From: Fimbriimonadaceae bacterium
GTDB taxonomy: Bacteria > Armatimonadota > Fimbriimonadia > Fimbriimonadales > Fimbriimonadaceae
Direction: 5' to 3'
DNA: 64,000 bases
NCBI GenBank assembly: GCA_023957775.1
Contig: JAMLGR010000001.1
Location: 275,272 to 339,271 of the forward strand
Shown: piece by piece, positions 17,279 through 26,276 of the stretch
How positions within the stretch are numbered: position 1 is the first letter of the stretch
Layout of the letters: every line of letters begins with the position of its first letter
Notes under the pieces: model-generated
Seen by the model: the letters and a program-made list of their open reading frames with translations, nothing else
Told to the model about the DNA's origin: nothing
The model's database searches: none
Made by a program: the position numbers and the translations under genes

Positions 17279-19564
17279 TCAGCGATGCGTTCCGTGCAGG
17301 TTGCAGGTGCGTTTGGGCTCTTTGCCCACGGCGAATTTCCGCGTGACGGTCTCCGGGCAGTACCGGTTGGCGCGCAATCCGCTGTCGACGCAGACCTCGA
17401 CCGAAACGGTCTGCTCCTCCCGGCGGCGCCCCTCGCCGTTCGGCGGGTTTTCGCGGGGAGGAGGCTCGGTGCGTCGCGTGGGATCGTCCGGCGGCGGCTC
17501 GTTGCCGATCGGGGGGGTCGTTCCAATCGGGGGAACGGTGTCGGGAAAGCCGTCCTGCTCGTCAGGCGGCGGATTCTCGTCGGGGATCGGGGGCGGTTCG
17601 ACCACCACGTCCTTCACGGACATGTCGACGTACTCCGTCTTCCCGTCGAAGCGCTTGCGAAGCGAGCCGTCCTTGAACATGGCCTGGGCCTTCTTCATCA
17701 CGCCGACCCAGGCGTCGATCGTGACCTTGCCGCCGAAGACGCTCGACGCCATCGGCTCGTAGGTCCATCGGTTGCCATCGCGCTGGGGGTTCGCCACCCA
17801 ACCGATGCCGATCAGCTCGTCGGTGTAGCCGCAGAACCAGGCGTCCTTGTTGTCGGACGTCGTCCCCGTCTTCCCCCGGGCGTTGTCGATGACCCGGGCC
17901 TTGGTCGCGGTCCCGTTGGTCACCACGACGCGCAGGAACGAATCCATCTGCGACGCCACTTCGGAGGAGAGCACGTTGCGGCGGATGTTGGGCTGGAAGT
18001 CCTTGACGACCTCTCCATCCGGTCCGATCACGCGCCGGATCATGAAGGGCTCGAACCGGTCGCCGTGCAGCATGAAGACGCTGTACCCTTCGGCCATTTC
18101 GAGGGGCGAGACCTCGCCGGAGCCGAGCGCGAGGGACATGACCGCCGGAAGTTCCGAGTGAAAGCCGAACACGCTCCGTGCGGCGGCAACGACGGCCGAC
18201 GGGCCCACTTTCTCCATCACGCGGACCGCCGGGATGTTGATCGAGAGGGCGATGGCCGAACGGACGCTCACGCTCCCCCCGGTGTGCCCGCCCGAGTTCT
18301 TCGGAGACCACACTTTGCCGGTGACGGGATCGGTGAGCGAATACGGGTCGTTGCTGATCGAGTCGCGCGGGCCGATCGCGCCCGAGGCGAGGGCGGTCGC
18401 GTAGACGAACGGCTTGAAGCTCGATCCGGGTTGCCGGCGCCCCTGGGTCACCGCGTTGAACTGGTCTTTGTGGAAGTCCACGCCGCCGACCATGGCGAGC
18501 ACGCGTCCGTCCCGGTCCAGGAGCACAAACGCGCCGTTGTTCACCTTCCGCGAGCGGTTCTTCCTCACCAGGTCGGCGATCTGTTTCTCTGCCTCTTCCT
18601 GAAGGTCGGTGTTCAGCGTCGTTTCGATCCGGTAGCCCCCTCGCGAGAGGTCGAGTCCGGGCATGCGCTTCTTCAGCTCGTCGTCCAGCACGGCCATCAC
18701 GAAGTGCGGCGCGCGGATCAGCCGGGCGCCCGTTCCCGGCGGTCGCGGGTTCAGCCGGAGGGGTTCGTGGATCGCCTTGTCGTAGGTCTTAGCGTCGATC
18801 ATCCCCTCGTCGCGCATGATGCCGAGCACGACGTTGCGGTTTTCAATCGCGCGCTTCGGGGAGCGGAAGGGGTTTTCGTCGCTCGGGCGGCGCACGCAGC
18901 GGGCCAGCAACGCCGCTTCCGCCACGGTGAGCTTGTCCAGCGGCTTGCTGAAGTAGACGTCCGCGGCGGACTTGATGCCGTAGGCGCCGCTGCCGTAGTA
19001 GATCTGGTTCAAGTACAGCTCGAGGATCTGGTTCTTGTTGAGCTGACGCTCGACGGCGATGGCCAAGGCCACGTCGTCGAGCTTGCGGCCGACGGACCGC
19101 TCCGTGCTCGTGTACACGCGCTTGACCACCTGCATGGTGATCGTGCTTCCCCCTTGGCTCGTCCGGAGATCGCGGACGTTGGCCACCGCGGCTCGGGCAG
19201 CGGCCCAGTAGTCCACCCCAGGGTGTTCGTAGAAGCGCTTGTCCTCGGCCGCCAGCGTGGCGTCGATCACGATCTTCGGGATCTCCGCGAACTTGACGGG
19301 CTGCCGGTACTCCGAGCTCACCGAGTAGAGCACCTTGTTGTCCGCACTCACGATCACCGAGGGATTGCGGCTCACCTCGGCCATCACGTCGGGGAGCGAC
19401 CCGATCCGAGCCTGCGCCTCGCGCAGCTTGATCGACATGACCACGCCGAGCACGGTCGCGCCCGCCAATCCCAGCAAAAGGATCAACGAGAGCGAGGTCT
19501 TGATGCGGCGCGCCCACGGACTGCGCGCCTTGCGGCGTCTTCGGCCTACGGATTTCGTCGCCAC
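17279..19564 (-). CDS. Penicillin-binding protein 1A (transglycosylase/transpeptidase)
   Basis: Bifunctional class A PBP. After a basic N-terminus and one transmembrane helix (about 27-47), the GT51 domain shows AAEDKRFYEHPGVD, GGSTITMQ and LNQIYYGSGAYGI. The transpeptidase domain shows SSFK, SINIPA and KTGTT. A Pro-rich segment and a Cys-bearing tail (CVDSGLRANRYCP) end the protein, as in several other bacterial PBP1A proteins. I use the GTG at 19564 because TATACT lies 8 bp before it. A TTG two codons earlier (19570) is the alternative. Length 761-763 aa. Confidence 0.93.
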   Translation of the reverse strand: MATKSVGRRRRKARSPWARRIKTSLSLILLLGLAGATVLGVVMSIKLREAQARIGSLPDVMAEVSRNPSVIVSADNKVLYSVSSEYRQPVKFAEIPKIVIDATLAAEDKRFYEHPGVDYWAAARAAVANVRDLRTSQGGSTITMQVVKRVYTSTERSVGRKLDDVALAIAVERQLNKNQILELYLNQIYYGSGAYGIKSAADVYFSKPLDKLTVAEAALLARCVRRPSDENPFRSPKRAIENRNVVLGIMRDEGMIDAKTYDKAIHEPLRLNPRPPGTGARLIRAPHFVMAVLDDELKKRMPGLDLSRGGYRIETTLNTDLQEEAEKQIADLVRKNRSRKVNNGAFVLLDRDGRVLAMVGGVDFHKDQFNAVTQGRRQPGSSFKPFVYATALASGAIGPRDSISNDPYSLTDPVTGKVWSPKNSGGHTGGSVSVRSAIALSINIPAVRVMEKVGPSAVVAAARSVFGFHSELPAVMSLALGSGEVSPLEMAEGYSVFMLHGDRFEPFMIRRVIGPDGEVVKDFQPNIRRNVLSSEVASQMDSFLRVVVTNGTATKARVIDNARGKTGTTSDNKDAWFCGYTDELIGIGWVANPQRDGNRWTYEPMASSVFGGKVTIDAWVGVMKKAQAMFKDGSLRKRFDGKTEYVDMSVKDVVVEPPPIPDENPPPDEQDGFPDTVPPIGTTPPIGNEPPPDDPTRRTEPPPRENPPNGEGRRREEQTVSVEVCVDSGLRANRYCPETVTRKFAVGKEPKRTCNLHGTHR

Positions 19565-19592
19565 GGTCAAAGAGTATACGTCTGACGGGTGG

Positions 19593-20555
19593 TCAGCGGT
19601 TCATGCTGCGGGCAATCGCAGCCAGTTGCGGCTTGGGAACGCTGCCGACCAGAGCGTATGTGACGTTGTTCGCGGTCCAGATTTGCACGTTGAAATCCTG
19701 CCCTGCCAAGGTTCGGATCCGGCGCTCGTCCACCCGGTTCCTGACGATGAACAGCGAGAGCCGGGCCGTTCGGCCCAGATACGTCTGCGCGAGCACCGGC
19801 TCTCCGCCGAGCCGGAGGAGGCGCGCGGATTCCAGCTGGAACCCGGCATCGGCAGGAAGAGTCGCCGCGGGAAGGCCCGACTGCTTGGCGAGCCGCCGCA
19901 TCTGCATCTCGGGCGTGACCTCGCGCGCGCCGCGCCGGGAAAGGTCGAACTCGTTCGGCCTAAAAATCGGCTCAAGCTGGACGGTCGTGAACTCGAAGAA
20001 GCCCAGGCGCGTGCCCACGCGGTCGAAGATCTCGCGTTTCAGGATCATTCCCGAACGCGGGTCGATCCACAGGCGCTGCACCACGTTGCCGTTCGGGTCC
20101 GAAAGCGCGACACTCTGCGTTCGGAACCCGGCCACCGGCCCGCCCGGACTCGCCTCCACCTTGAGCTGTCCTTGGCGCACCAACTGCAACATGCCCCGAA
20201 GCCTTTCGAAGGCCTCCTCCCGCCGAGCCGGAAGCGTCAGGATCTCGTTCGTGTCCGGCATGAAGTGCCGGCGACGGTTGCCGTCCTCGACGATGACTTG
20301 GCCCGCAAATTCGGAATCCGGCGGGAACTCGATGCGCGTCCGTTCTCCGTCCCGGCGAACGAACTCGACGTGGCGCGTCACTTCCGAACCCACTTTGAAC
20401 TCGACGATCCGCGTCCCGGAGTAGCGGAGCTTGGGGCCGTTCGCCATCGCGTTCCGGAGGGCCTCGGGCAGCGCACCTTGCGCAGAGACGGTTCCCGCCA
20501 GGGCGCAGAACGCGCCGAATGCGGCACCGAGTTTCAAGGTTCGGGTGGGGCTCAT
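19593..20555 (-). CDS. RseB/MucB-like periplasmic protein (LolA-like fold)
   Basis: A 320-aa protein with a signal peptide (cut near VSAQG). It matches the RseB/MucB N-terminal pattern: LRYSGTRIVEF, then a paired-strand domain (FMPDTNEILTLP, VQRLWIDPRSGMILKREIFD). In proteobacteria RseB binds the anti-sigma factor RseA and modulates sigma-E. Its place as third gene behind an ECF sigma factor and an anti-sigma candidate supports the same role here. ATGA overlap couples it to the upstream gene. The C-terminal domain is less certain. It has no close tie to a known lipoprotein carrier beyond the fold. Confidence 0.75.
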   Translation of the reverse strand: MSPTRTLKLGAAFGAFCALAGTVSAQGALPEALRNAMANGPKLRYSGTRIVEFKVGSEVTRHVEFVRRDGERTRIEFPPDSEFAGQVIVEDGNRRRHFMPDTNEILTLPARREEAFERLRGMLQLVRQGQLKVEASPGGPVAGFRTQSVALSDPNGNVVQRLWIDPRSGMILKREIFDRVGTRLGFFEFTTVQLEPIFRPNEFDLSRRGAREVTPEMQMRRLAKQSGLPAATLPADAGFQLESARLLRLGGEPVLAQTYLGRTARLSLFIVRNRVDERRIRTLAGQDFNVQIWTANNVTYALVGSVPKPQLAAIARSMNR

Positions 20556-21031
20556 AGCGTTTCCAAATCCAGTTCGTTCCAATCGTACGGCGAGGCCGCC
20601 GGAGCCGGCCGGTGGGACGCGGCGAGATCGTGCGGGGTCAGCCCGACGCCGGCGATGTCCGTCGTGCGGACCGTCTCGCGGTGCGTCAGGATGAGCGACG
20701 CCTCGAGCGAGGGCTCTGAAGCGCCCGATCCCGTTGGCACCGGGCGTGGCTGCGCGAAGAAGAGCGCCGCGGCGAGAGCCGCACCGGCCGCCAGGCCCAC
20801 CGTCGGACGAAGGAACCACGGACGCGCCGGTTTGGGGGCGAGCGACCGCAGGCGCTCGTTCAATCGGCTTCGCCACTCGAGGCTCGGGGTGTCCTCGGCG
20901 AGGGCGCGCACTTGCTCCCGGACGCGCTGCTGGCCACGGGATTCCAGCGCGGCCTCGAACCGCTCCCTCTCCTCCTGCGTCGCCATGCCCGATTCCACCC
21001 GCGACGCCAACTCGATCAACGAATACTCCAT
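20552..21031 (-). CDS. Putative membrane anti-sigma factor
   Basis: A 159-aa protein with an N-terminal cytoplasmic helical region (about 1-65), one transmembrane helix (about 76-93, TVGLAAGAALAAALFFA) and a short periplasmic tail. This is the layout of a single-pass anti-sigma factor. It lies 4 bp after an ECF sigma gene and overlaps the RseB-like gene by ATGA. I see no HxxxCxxC zinc motif, so it is not a ZAS-type anti-sigma. The assignment rests mainly on topology and neighbours. Confidence 0.7.
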   Translation of the reverse strand: MEYSLIELASRVESGMATQEERERFEAALESRGQQRVREQVRALAEDTPSLEWRSRLNERLRSLAPKPARPWFLRPTVGLAAGAALAAALFFAQPRPVPTGSGASEPSLEASLILTHRETVRTTDIAGVGLTPHDLAASHRPAPAASPYDWNELDLETL

Positions 21032-21035
21032 GTCC

Positions 21036-21665
21036 CTATTCCAAATCCTTTGGATCCACGTAGGCCTTCATCACGGCCTGAAGGTGCGCCCGCGCAAGGA
21101 ACAGCCGGCTCTTGACCGTTCCCACGGGCACGCCCAGCACCTCGGCGATCTGCTCGTACGAGAGGTCGTCCCGATCGTGCAGCAACAGCACCGAGCGCAA
21201 CTTGTCGCTCAGCGAGGCGATCCCCTGCTCCATCGCCAACGCCAACTCGTCGTCCAACACCGCCCCCTCGGGGTTTCCGCGATGATCGGCGATCTCGAAG
21301 GGCTCCTCTTCGCCGTGGAACGCATCGAGCCGCATCTCGGCAGGCGACCGTCGCGAGCGACGCGCGCGGTCCACGCAAAGGTTGTGCGCGATGCGGAAGA
21401 GCCACGTCCGCACCGAAGAGCGGCCGTCGAATCGATGGATGCTCTGGAATGCTCGAATGAACACCTCTTGGGCGATGTCCGAGGCGTCCTCGCCGTCGCC
21501 GACCATCCGACGCACAAAACCAAAGACGCGGCTCTGGTACGCGTCCACGATCTTGCCGAACGCTTCCACGTCCCGACGACGGCACCGCTCGACGAGCGCT
21601 TCTTCGGTTGCCGCCTGCGCGCGTCGATCGGGGCTCAGTCCCATGGCCTCAAGGCAAAACTCCAT
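21036..21665 (-). CDS. ECF-family RNA polymerase sigma factor
   Basis: Sigma-70 family ECF factor of 209 aa. Region 2 reads DAYQSRVFGFVRRMVGDGEDASDIAQEVFIRAF and then FDGRSSVRTWLFRIAHN; region 4 reads LSYEQIAEVLGVPVGTVKSRLFLARAHL, the usual DNA-binding helix-turn-helix. It is the first gene of the set sigma / anti-sigma / RseB-like, so it probably answers envelope stress and is held off by the product of the next gene. A second in-frame ATG seven codons in is a possible start. Confidence 0.93.
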   Translation of the reverse strand: MEFCLEAMGLSPDRRAQAATEEALVERCRRRDVEAFGKIVDAYQSRVFGFVRRMVGDGEDASDIAQEVFIRAFQSIHRFDGRSSVRTWLFRIAHNLCVDRARRSRRSPAEMRLDAFHGEEEPFEIADHRGNPEGAVLDDELALAMEQGIASLSDKLRSVLLLHDRDDLSYEQIAEVLGVPVGTVKSRLFLARAHLQAVMKAYVDPKDLE

Positions 21666-21754
21666 CGTTCCACGGTAAAGACGCTCCCGACGACGCAGGG
21701 TTCACTTCGGGGTCGTTCCCGATGGGCCTTGTGGCGAACGATGGGCCCGAGGCG

Positions 21755-22285
21755 CTAGAACCTCAAGCCCACCATGACGGCGAACCCGTTGACGCGCTCC
21801 TCGAACGATCCGAAGTAGCGCGCCTCGACGAACATGTCGCTCCCGAACTGCTTGAACTCCTTCCCCACACCGAACGAGTACGCAAAGCGCGTCGAATCCT
21901 CGGTCCGGGTGATCGTCGAACTGCCCGAGGTCGAGGTGCGCGGAACCTGCGCGAACGTCACGCCCGCGCCCGCGGTCCAGTAGAACTCGGCGTTCCTCGT
22001 GACGACGTTGAACAACACGGGCACGCTTCGGAAGTCGCCCTTGGAGTGGTAATCGGCCGAAACCGTGGTCGCACGCGTCCCGTTTCGGGTCGCGCGCTCC
22101 GAAAGCTGGTACTCCAGCCCGGCGACGAGCCACTGCTTGCCCTCGGCCCGCGCGCTGACGTGGCCCGGAAACAGGTAACCCAACTTGACCGACAGACCCT
22201 TCGTGGGGGCGTCCTGCGCCATCGCGGCCGTCGCGGCCAACGCGCAAACGCCGCAGGCAATCCCTCGCATCTTCCTCGAACTCAT
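21755..22285 (-). CDS. Small outer-membrane beta-barrel-like protein
   Basis: A 176-aa protein with a signal peptide (residues 1-24, cut after AMAQ). It is followed by alternating amphipathic beta strands and a C-terminal aromatic ending (FAVMVGLRF), as in small outer-membrane barrels. It is the only direct hint of an outer membrane besides the surface-glycan genes. A strong GAGGAGG precedes the ATG at 22285. I know no function for it. No transcription signal was seen in the 89 bp separating it from the sigma-factor gene. Confidence 0.72.
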   Translation of the reverse strand: MSSRKMRGIACGVCALAATAAMAQDAPTKGLSVKLGYLFPGHVSARAEGKQWLVAGLEYQLSERATRNGTRATTVSADYHSKGDFRSVPVLFNVVTRNAEFYWTAGAGVTFAQVPRTSTSGSSTITRTEDSTRFAYSFGVGKEFKQFGSDMFVEARYFGSFEERVNGFAVMVGLRF

Positions 22286-22370
22286 CCTCAATCCTCCTCG
22301 TTCCTGTAGACCAGACGGTCGTTCCACCGATTCTGGCGCGTTCGGCGGAAACATTGCGTCCCGCGGCGTT

Positions 22371-23492
22371 TCAAACCTCGCCTGCTTTCACCAGGATGCG
22401 GTACGCGAGCCGCGCGGTCTGCACCAGGTCCGCCCGCGACACATGCTCGTCGTGCGTGTGGATTTGCTGCATCCCCGTTCCCAACACGATGCACGGCACG
22501 CCCGCGGCGTTGAACACGTTCGCGTCGCTGCCTCCCAACGTCGTGCGCAGCTCTGCGCCGAAACCCAGCTCGCCCGCGGCGGCCGCCGCCACGGCGACCA
22601 CCTTCGCCTGAGGTTCGATCGAATAGCCCCCGTAGTGGCGGGCGTGGTCGATGATCACCTGGGCTCCAAACTTCTCCGCGGCCGCCTCGAAACGGCACAC
22701 CATGTGGTCGATCTGCGCGTCGAGCTCCGCGACGCTCGTGCTCCGCGCTTCGGCACGCAGGTGCACCTTCGGGCACACGATGTTGGTTCCCGTTCCTCCC
22801 TCGATCACGCCGATGTTCGCCGTGGTCTCGGGCCCGATGCGGCCCAACTTCATCCCGCTGATCGCCTCCGCGGCGACCTCGATCGCGCTGATCCCCTTCT
22901 CGGGGTCTTTTCCCGCGTGGGCGGGCTTGCCGAGGATGGTCACGTCCAGCTTGTCGTGCGAACCCGTTCGCGTCACGAACGAGCCCACCGGCGGACCCGT
23001 GTCGAGCACGTAGCCGAAATCGAGGCCCAGCGAGGCGATATCCAGGGCGGCCGCCCCCTTGAGTCCGATCTCCTCGGCGACGCTGAAGAGGAGGCACACG
23101 TCGCCATGCGGAGGCTGGATCTCGATGAGGGCGCGCACGGCCTCGATGGCCGGCGCCATGCCCGCCTTGTCGTCCGCGCCCAGAATCGTGTCGCTTTCAC
23201 TGAAGAGCACGCCGTCGCGCTCTCCGATCTCAAGCCCGCGGGTGGGTTCGACCGTGTCGAAGTGGGCGGAGAGAAACACCTTGGGCGCGCCGGGCACGTT
23301 GCCGTCCAACCAGGCGATCAGGTTGTTCGCGTTTCCCCCGATCTTCTCCCCGGCGCGATCCTCCTCGACCCGAAGGCCCATCTCGGTCAAGATCCCCTTC
23401 ACGTGCGCGACGCTCTCGGCTTCGGCGAGCGAGGGCGCGTCGATCAGGCACAGCTCGCGAAAGAGGGAGACCAAGCGTTCCTCGTTGACCAT
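22371..23492 (-). CDS. M20-family metallopeptidase, tripeptidase (PepT)-like
   Basis: Cytoplasmic di-zinc peptidase, probably releasing N-terminal residues from short peptides. Zinc-site segments are LSAHFDTVEP, GADDKAGMAPAIEA, LFSVAEEIGLKGA and the late THDEHVSRADLV. The dimerisation domain lies in the middle (VTILGKPAHAGKDPEKGISAIEVA). Length of 373 aa suits the PepT-like branch. TAGACT lies 6 bp before the ATG and no Shine-Dalgarno is present, so it is another leaderless candidate. Confidence 0.92.
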   Translation of the reverse strand: MVNEERLVSLFRELCLIDAPSLAEAESVAHVKGILTEMGLRVEEDRAGEKIGGNANNLIAWLDGNVPGAPKVFLSAHFDTVEPTRGLEIGERDGVLFSESDTILGADDKAGMAPAIEAVRALIEIQPPHGDVCLLFSVAEEIGLKGAAALDIASLGLDFGYVLDTGPPVGSFVTRTGSHDKLDVTILGKPAHAGKDPEKGISAIEVAAEAISGMKLGRIGPETTANIGVIEGGTGTNIVCPKVHLRAEARSTSVAELDAQIDHMVCRFEAAAEKFGAQVIIDHARHYGGYSIEPQAKVVAVAAAAAGELGFGAELRTTLGGSDANVFNAAGVPCIVLGTGMQQIHTHDEHVSRADLVQTARLAYRILVKAGEV

Positions 23493-23583
23493 CGCACCAG
23501 TCTAACCCGCGCCGAGGCAAAGCGGCCGTTCCTCGATGAGAACGGGGCAACCTGGGAGCGTCCTCCACCGTCTCCTCCATCGT

Positions 23584-24150
23584 ATGTGGATCGCCCTGAC
23601 CGCCCTCGCCGTGGTGCTCGCCCTCGTCATCGCGCAGTACAACGCCATCGTTTCCCTGCGCCAGATGGTCCGCAACGCCTGGTCGGACGTCGACGTGTAC
23701 CTGAAGCGTCGGGCCGAGCTCATTCCGAACCTCGTCGCCGCGGTGAAGGGGTACGCGTCGCACGAAGCGGCTGTGCTCGAGGGCCTGGCGGAGGCGCGGT
23801 CGCGGGCAATCCAACTCAACGTGCCCAATTCCGAGAAGGCCGCGGCGGAGGGACAGGTCGGGGAGCGCCTCGTCAAGGCCCTCGTGTTGGCCGAGAGCTA
23901 TCCCGAACTCAAAGCAAACGAGAACTTCCTCAACCTCCAGCGCGAGCTGGCGGACACCGAGAAGCACCTCGCCTCGGCCCGCCAGTACTACAACGCGTGC
24001 GTGCGCGACCTCAACATCAAGATCGAAGCCTTCCCGAGCAGCCTCGTCGCTGGGGCCATGGGTGCCAAACACGGGGAGTTCTTCGAACTCGAATCGGTCG
24101 CCGAGCGGGTCGCGCCGTCCGTGGGCTCCGGGTCGGCCCCGAAGGTATAG
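23584..24150 (+). CDS. LemA family protein
   Basis: Membrane-anchored four-helix protein of the LemA family, role unknown. Transmembrane helix at residues 1-20 (MWIALTALAVVLALVIAQYN), then the family core SLRQMVRNAWSDVDVYLKRRAELIPNLV, the AxxxYPELKANENF motif and LQRELADTEKHLASARQYYNACVRDLN. Its 188 aa are typical. I start at ATG 23584; an upstream ATG at 23536 would put residues before the membrane helix. Its TAG lies inside the predicted -10 box of the apt gene. No TPM/DUF partner gene is adjacent. Confidence 0.93.
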   Translation: MWIALTALAVVLALVIAQYNAIVSLRQMVRNAWSDVDVYLKRRAELIPNLVAAVKGYASHEAAVLEGLAEARSRAIQLNVPNSEKAAAEGQVGERLVKALVLAESYPELKANENFLNLQRELADTEKHLASARQYYNACVRDLNIKIEAFPSSLVAGAMGAKHGEFFELESVAERVAPSVGSGSAPKV

Positions 24151-24160
24151 TCTCGGCGGC

Positions 24161-24682
24161 ATGGCCGAACTCCTAGCGACCACCCTGATCCGGGACGTCC
24201 CCGATTTCCCAAAGCCGGGAATCATCTTCAAAGACATCTCGCCCGTTCTCCAGCACCCGGCGGCGTACAACGAGGTCGTCGACCTTCTGTGCGAGGACGC
24301 CAAGGCCCGCGGCGCCGAGACGATCGTCGGCATCGAGAGCCGCGGGTTCTTGTTCGGCGTGCCGATCGCGCTGCGGCTCGGCCTGCCGTTCGCCATGGCC
24401 CGCAAGCTCGGAAAGCTCCCGTTCGACCGCATCTCCGAGGAGTACGCCCTCGAGTACGGGACGAACACCGTGGAGATGCAGATCGATGCCATCGACCCCG
24501 GCCAACGCGCCTACGTGGTGGACGACCTGCTCGCCACCGGAGGAACGGCCGCCGCGGCCGCGCGGCTCGTCGAACGCCTCAACGGCAGCGTGTGCGGCTT
24601 CGGCTTCATGGTCGAGCTCTCCTTCCTCAAGGGCCGGGAGAATCTCCTCGGCTATCCCATCACCGCCTTGTTGGAGTATTGA
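24161..24682 (+). CDS. apt: Adenine phosphoribosyltransferase
   Basis: Salvages adenine to AMP with PRPP. The family N-terminus is TLIRDVPDFPKPGIIFKDISPVL, GIESRGFLFGVPIAL follows, and the PRPP motif is AYVVDDLLATGGTAAAA. Its 173 aa are normal. TATAGT (24146-24151) lies 9 bp before the ATG, overlapping the stop of the LemA gene, so it may have its own leaderless promoter. Confidence 0.96.
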   Translation: MAELLATTLIRDVPDFPKPGIIFKDISPVLQHPAAYNEVVDLLCEDAKARGAETIVGIESRGFLFGVPIALRLGLPFAMARKLGKLPFDRISEEYALEYGTNTVEMQIDAIDPGQRAYVVDDLLATGGTAAAAARLVERLNGSVCGFGFMVELSFLKGRENLLGYPITALLEY

Positions 24683-24687
24683 TCCTT

Positions 24688-25077
24688 ATGCGACCCGCCA
24701 AACCCCTTCTCGCACTGCTCGCGCTCGGCGTCATGTTCGCCGTGGCCGCGGACGCCCTCACCGTGGACGCGCTGCTCCAGGAAGCGGCGAAGCACGACGG
24801 CAAGCCCGTGACGGTCACCGGCAAGGTCGTCGAGTTCAAGCAGAAGACCTCCCGTGCCGGCAACAAGTACTTCACCCTCCAGCTCAAGGGCAAGTCGGAG
24901 AACCTCAACGTGTACGGACACGGCGAACTGACACCCGCGCCGAAGAAGGACGACCGCGTCGAGGCGAGCGGGGTGTTCCGCCGGGAAAAGAAGGTTCAGA
25001 CCTTCACCGTCAAGAACGAAGTCGACGTCTCGCCGGTCGAGGGCAAGAAGTACGGCGTCAAGATCCTGAAGGAGTAG
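24688..25077 (+). CDS. Small secreted OB-fold-like protein
   Basis: A 129-aa protein with a signal peptide (about 1-20, ALGVMFAVAADA) and one small beta domain. DGKPVTVTGKVVEFKQKTSRAGNKYFTLQL is the pattern of OB-fold nucleic-acid or ligand-binding proteins of the tRNA_anti type, and RVEASGVFRREK continues it. Function unknown. It lies 5 bp after the apt stop and 7 bp before miaA, so probably is in the same transcript, although those neighbours are cytoplasmic enzymes. Confidence 0.72.
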   Translation: MRPAKPLLALLALGVMFAVAADALTVDALLQEAAKHDGKPVTVTGKVVEFKQKTSRAGNKYFTLQLKGKSENLNVYGHGELTPAPKKDDRVEASGVFRREKKVQTFTVKNEVDVSPVEGKKYGVKILKE

Positions 25078-25084
25078 CGTCGCC

Positions 25085-25999
25085 ATGCACTCCGGTCGGC
25101 CGGTCCTCGTGGGCGTGTACGGGCCGACGGCATCCGGCAAGTCCGAGCTCGCCGAGGCCCTCGCCAACGAGCTGGACGCCGGCTTGGTCAACGCCGATGC
25201 GTTCCAGGTGTACCGCGGGCTCGACATCGGCACGGCCAAACCCGTTGTTCGGGACCGGTACTCGCTCCTGGACGTGGTCGATCCGCAGGATAGCTTCAGC
25301 GTCGGGCAGTGGATCGCCCTGGCGCTGGACGAGTTGGAGACCCTCTGGAGTGCAGGCCGCTCGGCCGTCGTCGTCGGGGGAACGGGCTTGTACCTGCGCG
25401 CACTGTTCGAGGAGTATGCCGAGCTCGCGGGCCCTCCGGACGCGGGCGTGCGCGAGGAGCTCGCCGCGCGCGAAAGCGACGAGGGGCTTGGCGCGCTCGC
25501 CGCGGAACTGCAGCGCCTGGCGCCGGAGCGCGCGGCGACGATCGATTTGAGGAATCCCGTGCGCGTCAAGCGCGAATTGGAGAAATTGCGCTCAAATGCA
25601 CAACCCGCCCCCTTTCAACTTCCCCCCTTCGGCAAGGTAAAAATCGGACTCTGGCTTCCGAGCGAGGCCGCGGAAGCGCGGATCGCCGCGCGCGTGGAGT
25701 CGATGTTCGAGCAAGGATGGGCTCAAGAGGTTCACGGGTTGCTCGACGCGGGGGTTGCAGAATCGGCCCCGGGAATGCGGGCGATCGGCTACCGCGACAT
25801 CGCCGCAATGTTGCGGGGTACTTTGTCGAGAAGCCAAGCGATCGAGCAGATCGCGAGTGCGACGAGGCAATATGCTAAGAGGCAACGCACGTGGATGCGT
25901 GCGGAGCCAAACCTCCACCCGTTGGAGGGAGGATTGAAATGCGCGCCGGTTGGGCGCGCGATGGAGTTGATTCGCGCTCGGCGCGAGGAGTTGAAATAG
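25085..25999 (+). CDS. miaA: tRNA dimethylallyltransferase
   Basis: Adds a dimethylallyl group to A37 of tRNAs reading UNN codons. The P-loop is GPTASGKSE (about residues 13-21), followed by the substrate-site motif [28 protein letters not shown] and MRAIGYRDI are also present. Its 304 aa are usual. hfq starts 4 bp after its stop, the classic miaA-hfq order known from proteobacteria. The middle (about 175-190, [19 protein letters not shown]) is locally less GC-rich but in frame. Confidence 0.96.
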   Translation: MHSGRPVLVGVYGPTASGKSELAEALANELDAGLVNADAFQVYRGLDIGTAKPVVRDRYSLLDVVDPQDSFSVGQWIALALDELETLWSAGRSAVVVGGTGLYLRALFEEYAELAGPPDAGVREELAARESDEGLGALAAELQRLAPERAATIDLRNPVRVKRELEKLRSNAQPAPFQLPPFGKVKIGLWLPSEAAEARIAARVESMFEQGWAQEVHGLLDAGVAESAPGMRAIGYRDIAAMLRGTLSRSQAIEQIASATRQYAKRQRTWMRAEPNLHPLEGGLKCAPVGRAMELIRARREELK

Positions 26000-26003
26000 C
26001 CGA

Positions 26004-26276
26004 ATGGGCAAATCGATCAATCTACAGGACATGTTCCTGAACCAGGTGCGCAAGGAAGGAATCGGCGTCACCGTCTACCTCTCGAACAGCGTCCAGCTCC
26101 GCGGTCAGGTCCGCGGGTTCGACGCGTTCACGATCTTGCTGGAAACACCCGGCAAACCCACCCAGCTCGTCTACAAGCACGCGGTGGCGACCATCGTGCC
26201 CGCACGAACCGTTGGGACGTACCGAAACACGGAGCACCCGCCGTCCGAGCATCACGCGCCGCCCGAGGACGAGTGA
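26004..26276 (+). CDS. hfq: RNA-binding protein Hfq
   Basis: Hexameric Sm-like chaperone that pairs small RNAs with mRNAs. At 90 aa it has the Sm1 motif ([36 protein letters not shown]) and Sm2 ([12 protein letters not shown]); the QDMFLNQ proximal-site segment is intact. A short acidic, His/Pro tail follows. It is between miaA and dapF; its TGA overlaps the dapF GTG. Its presence implies a small-RNA network in this organism. Confidence 0.95.
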   Translation: MGKSINLQDMFLNQVRKEGIGVTVYLSNSVQLRGQVRGFDAFTILLETPGKPTQLVYKHAVATIVPARTVGTYRNTEHPPSEHHAPPEDE

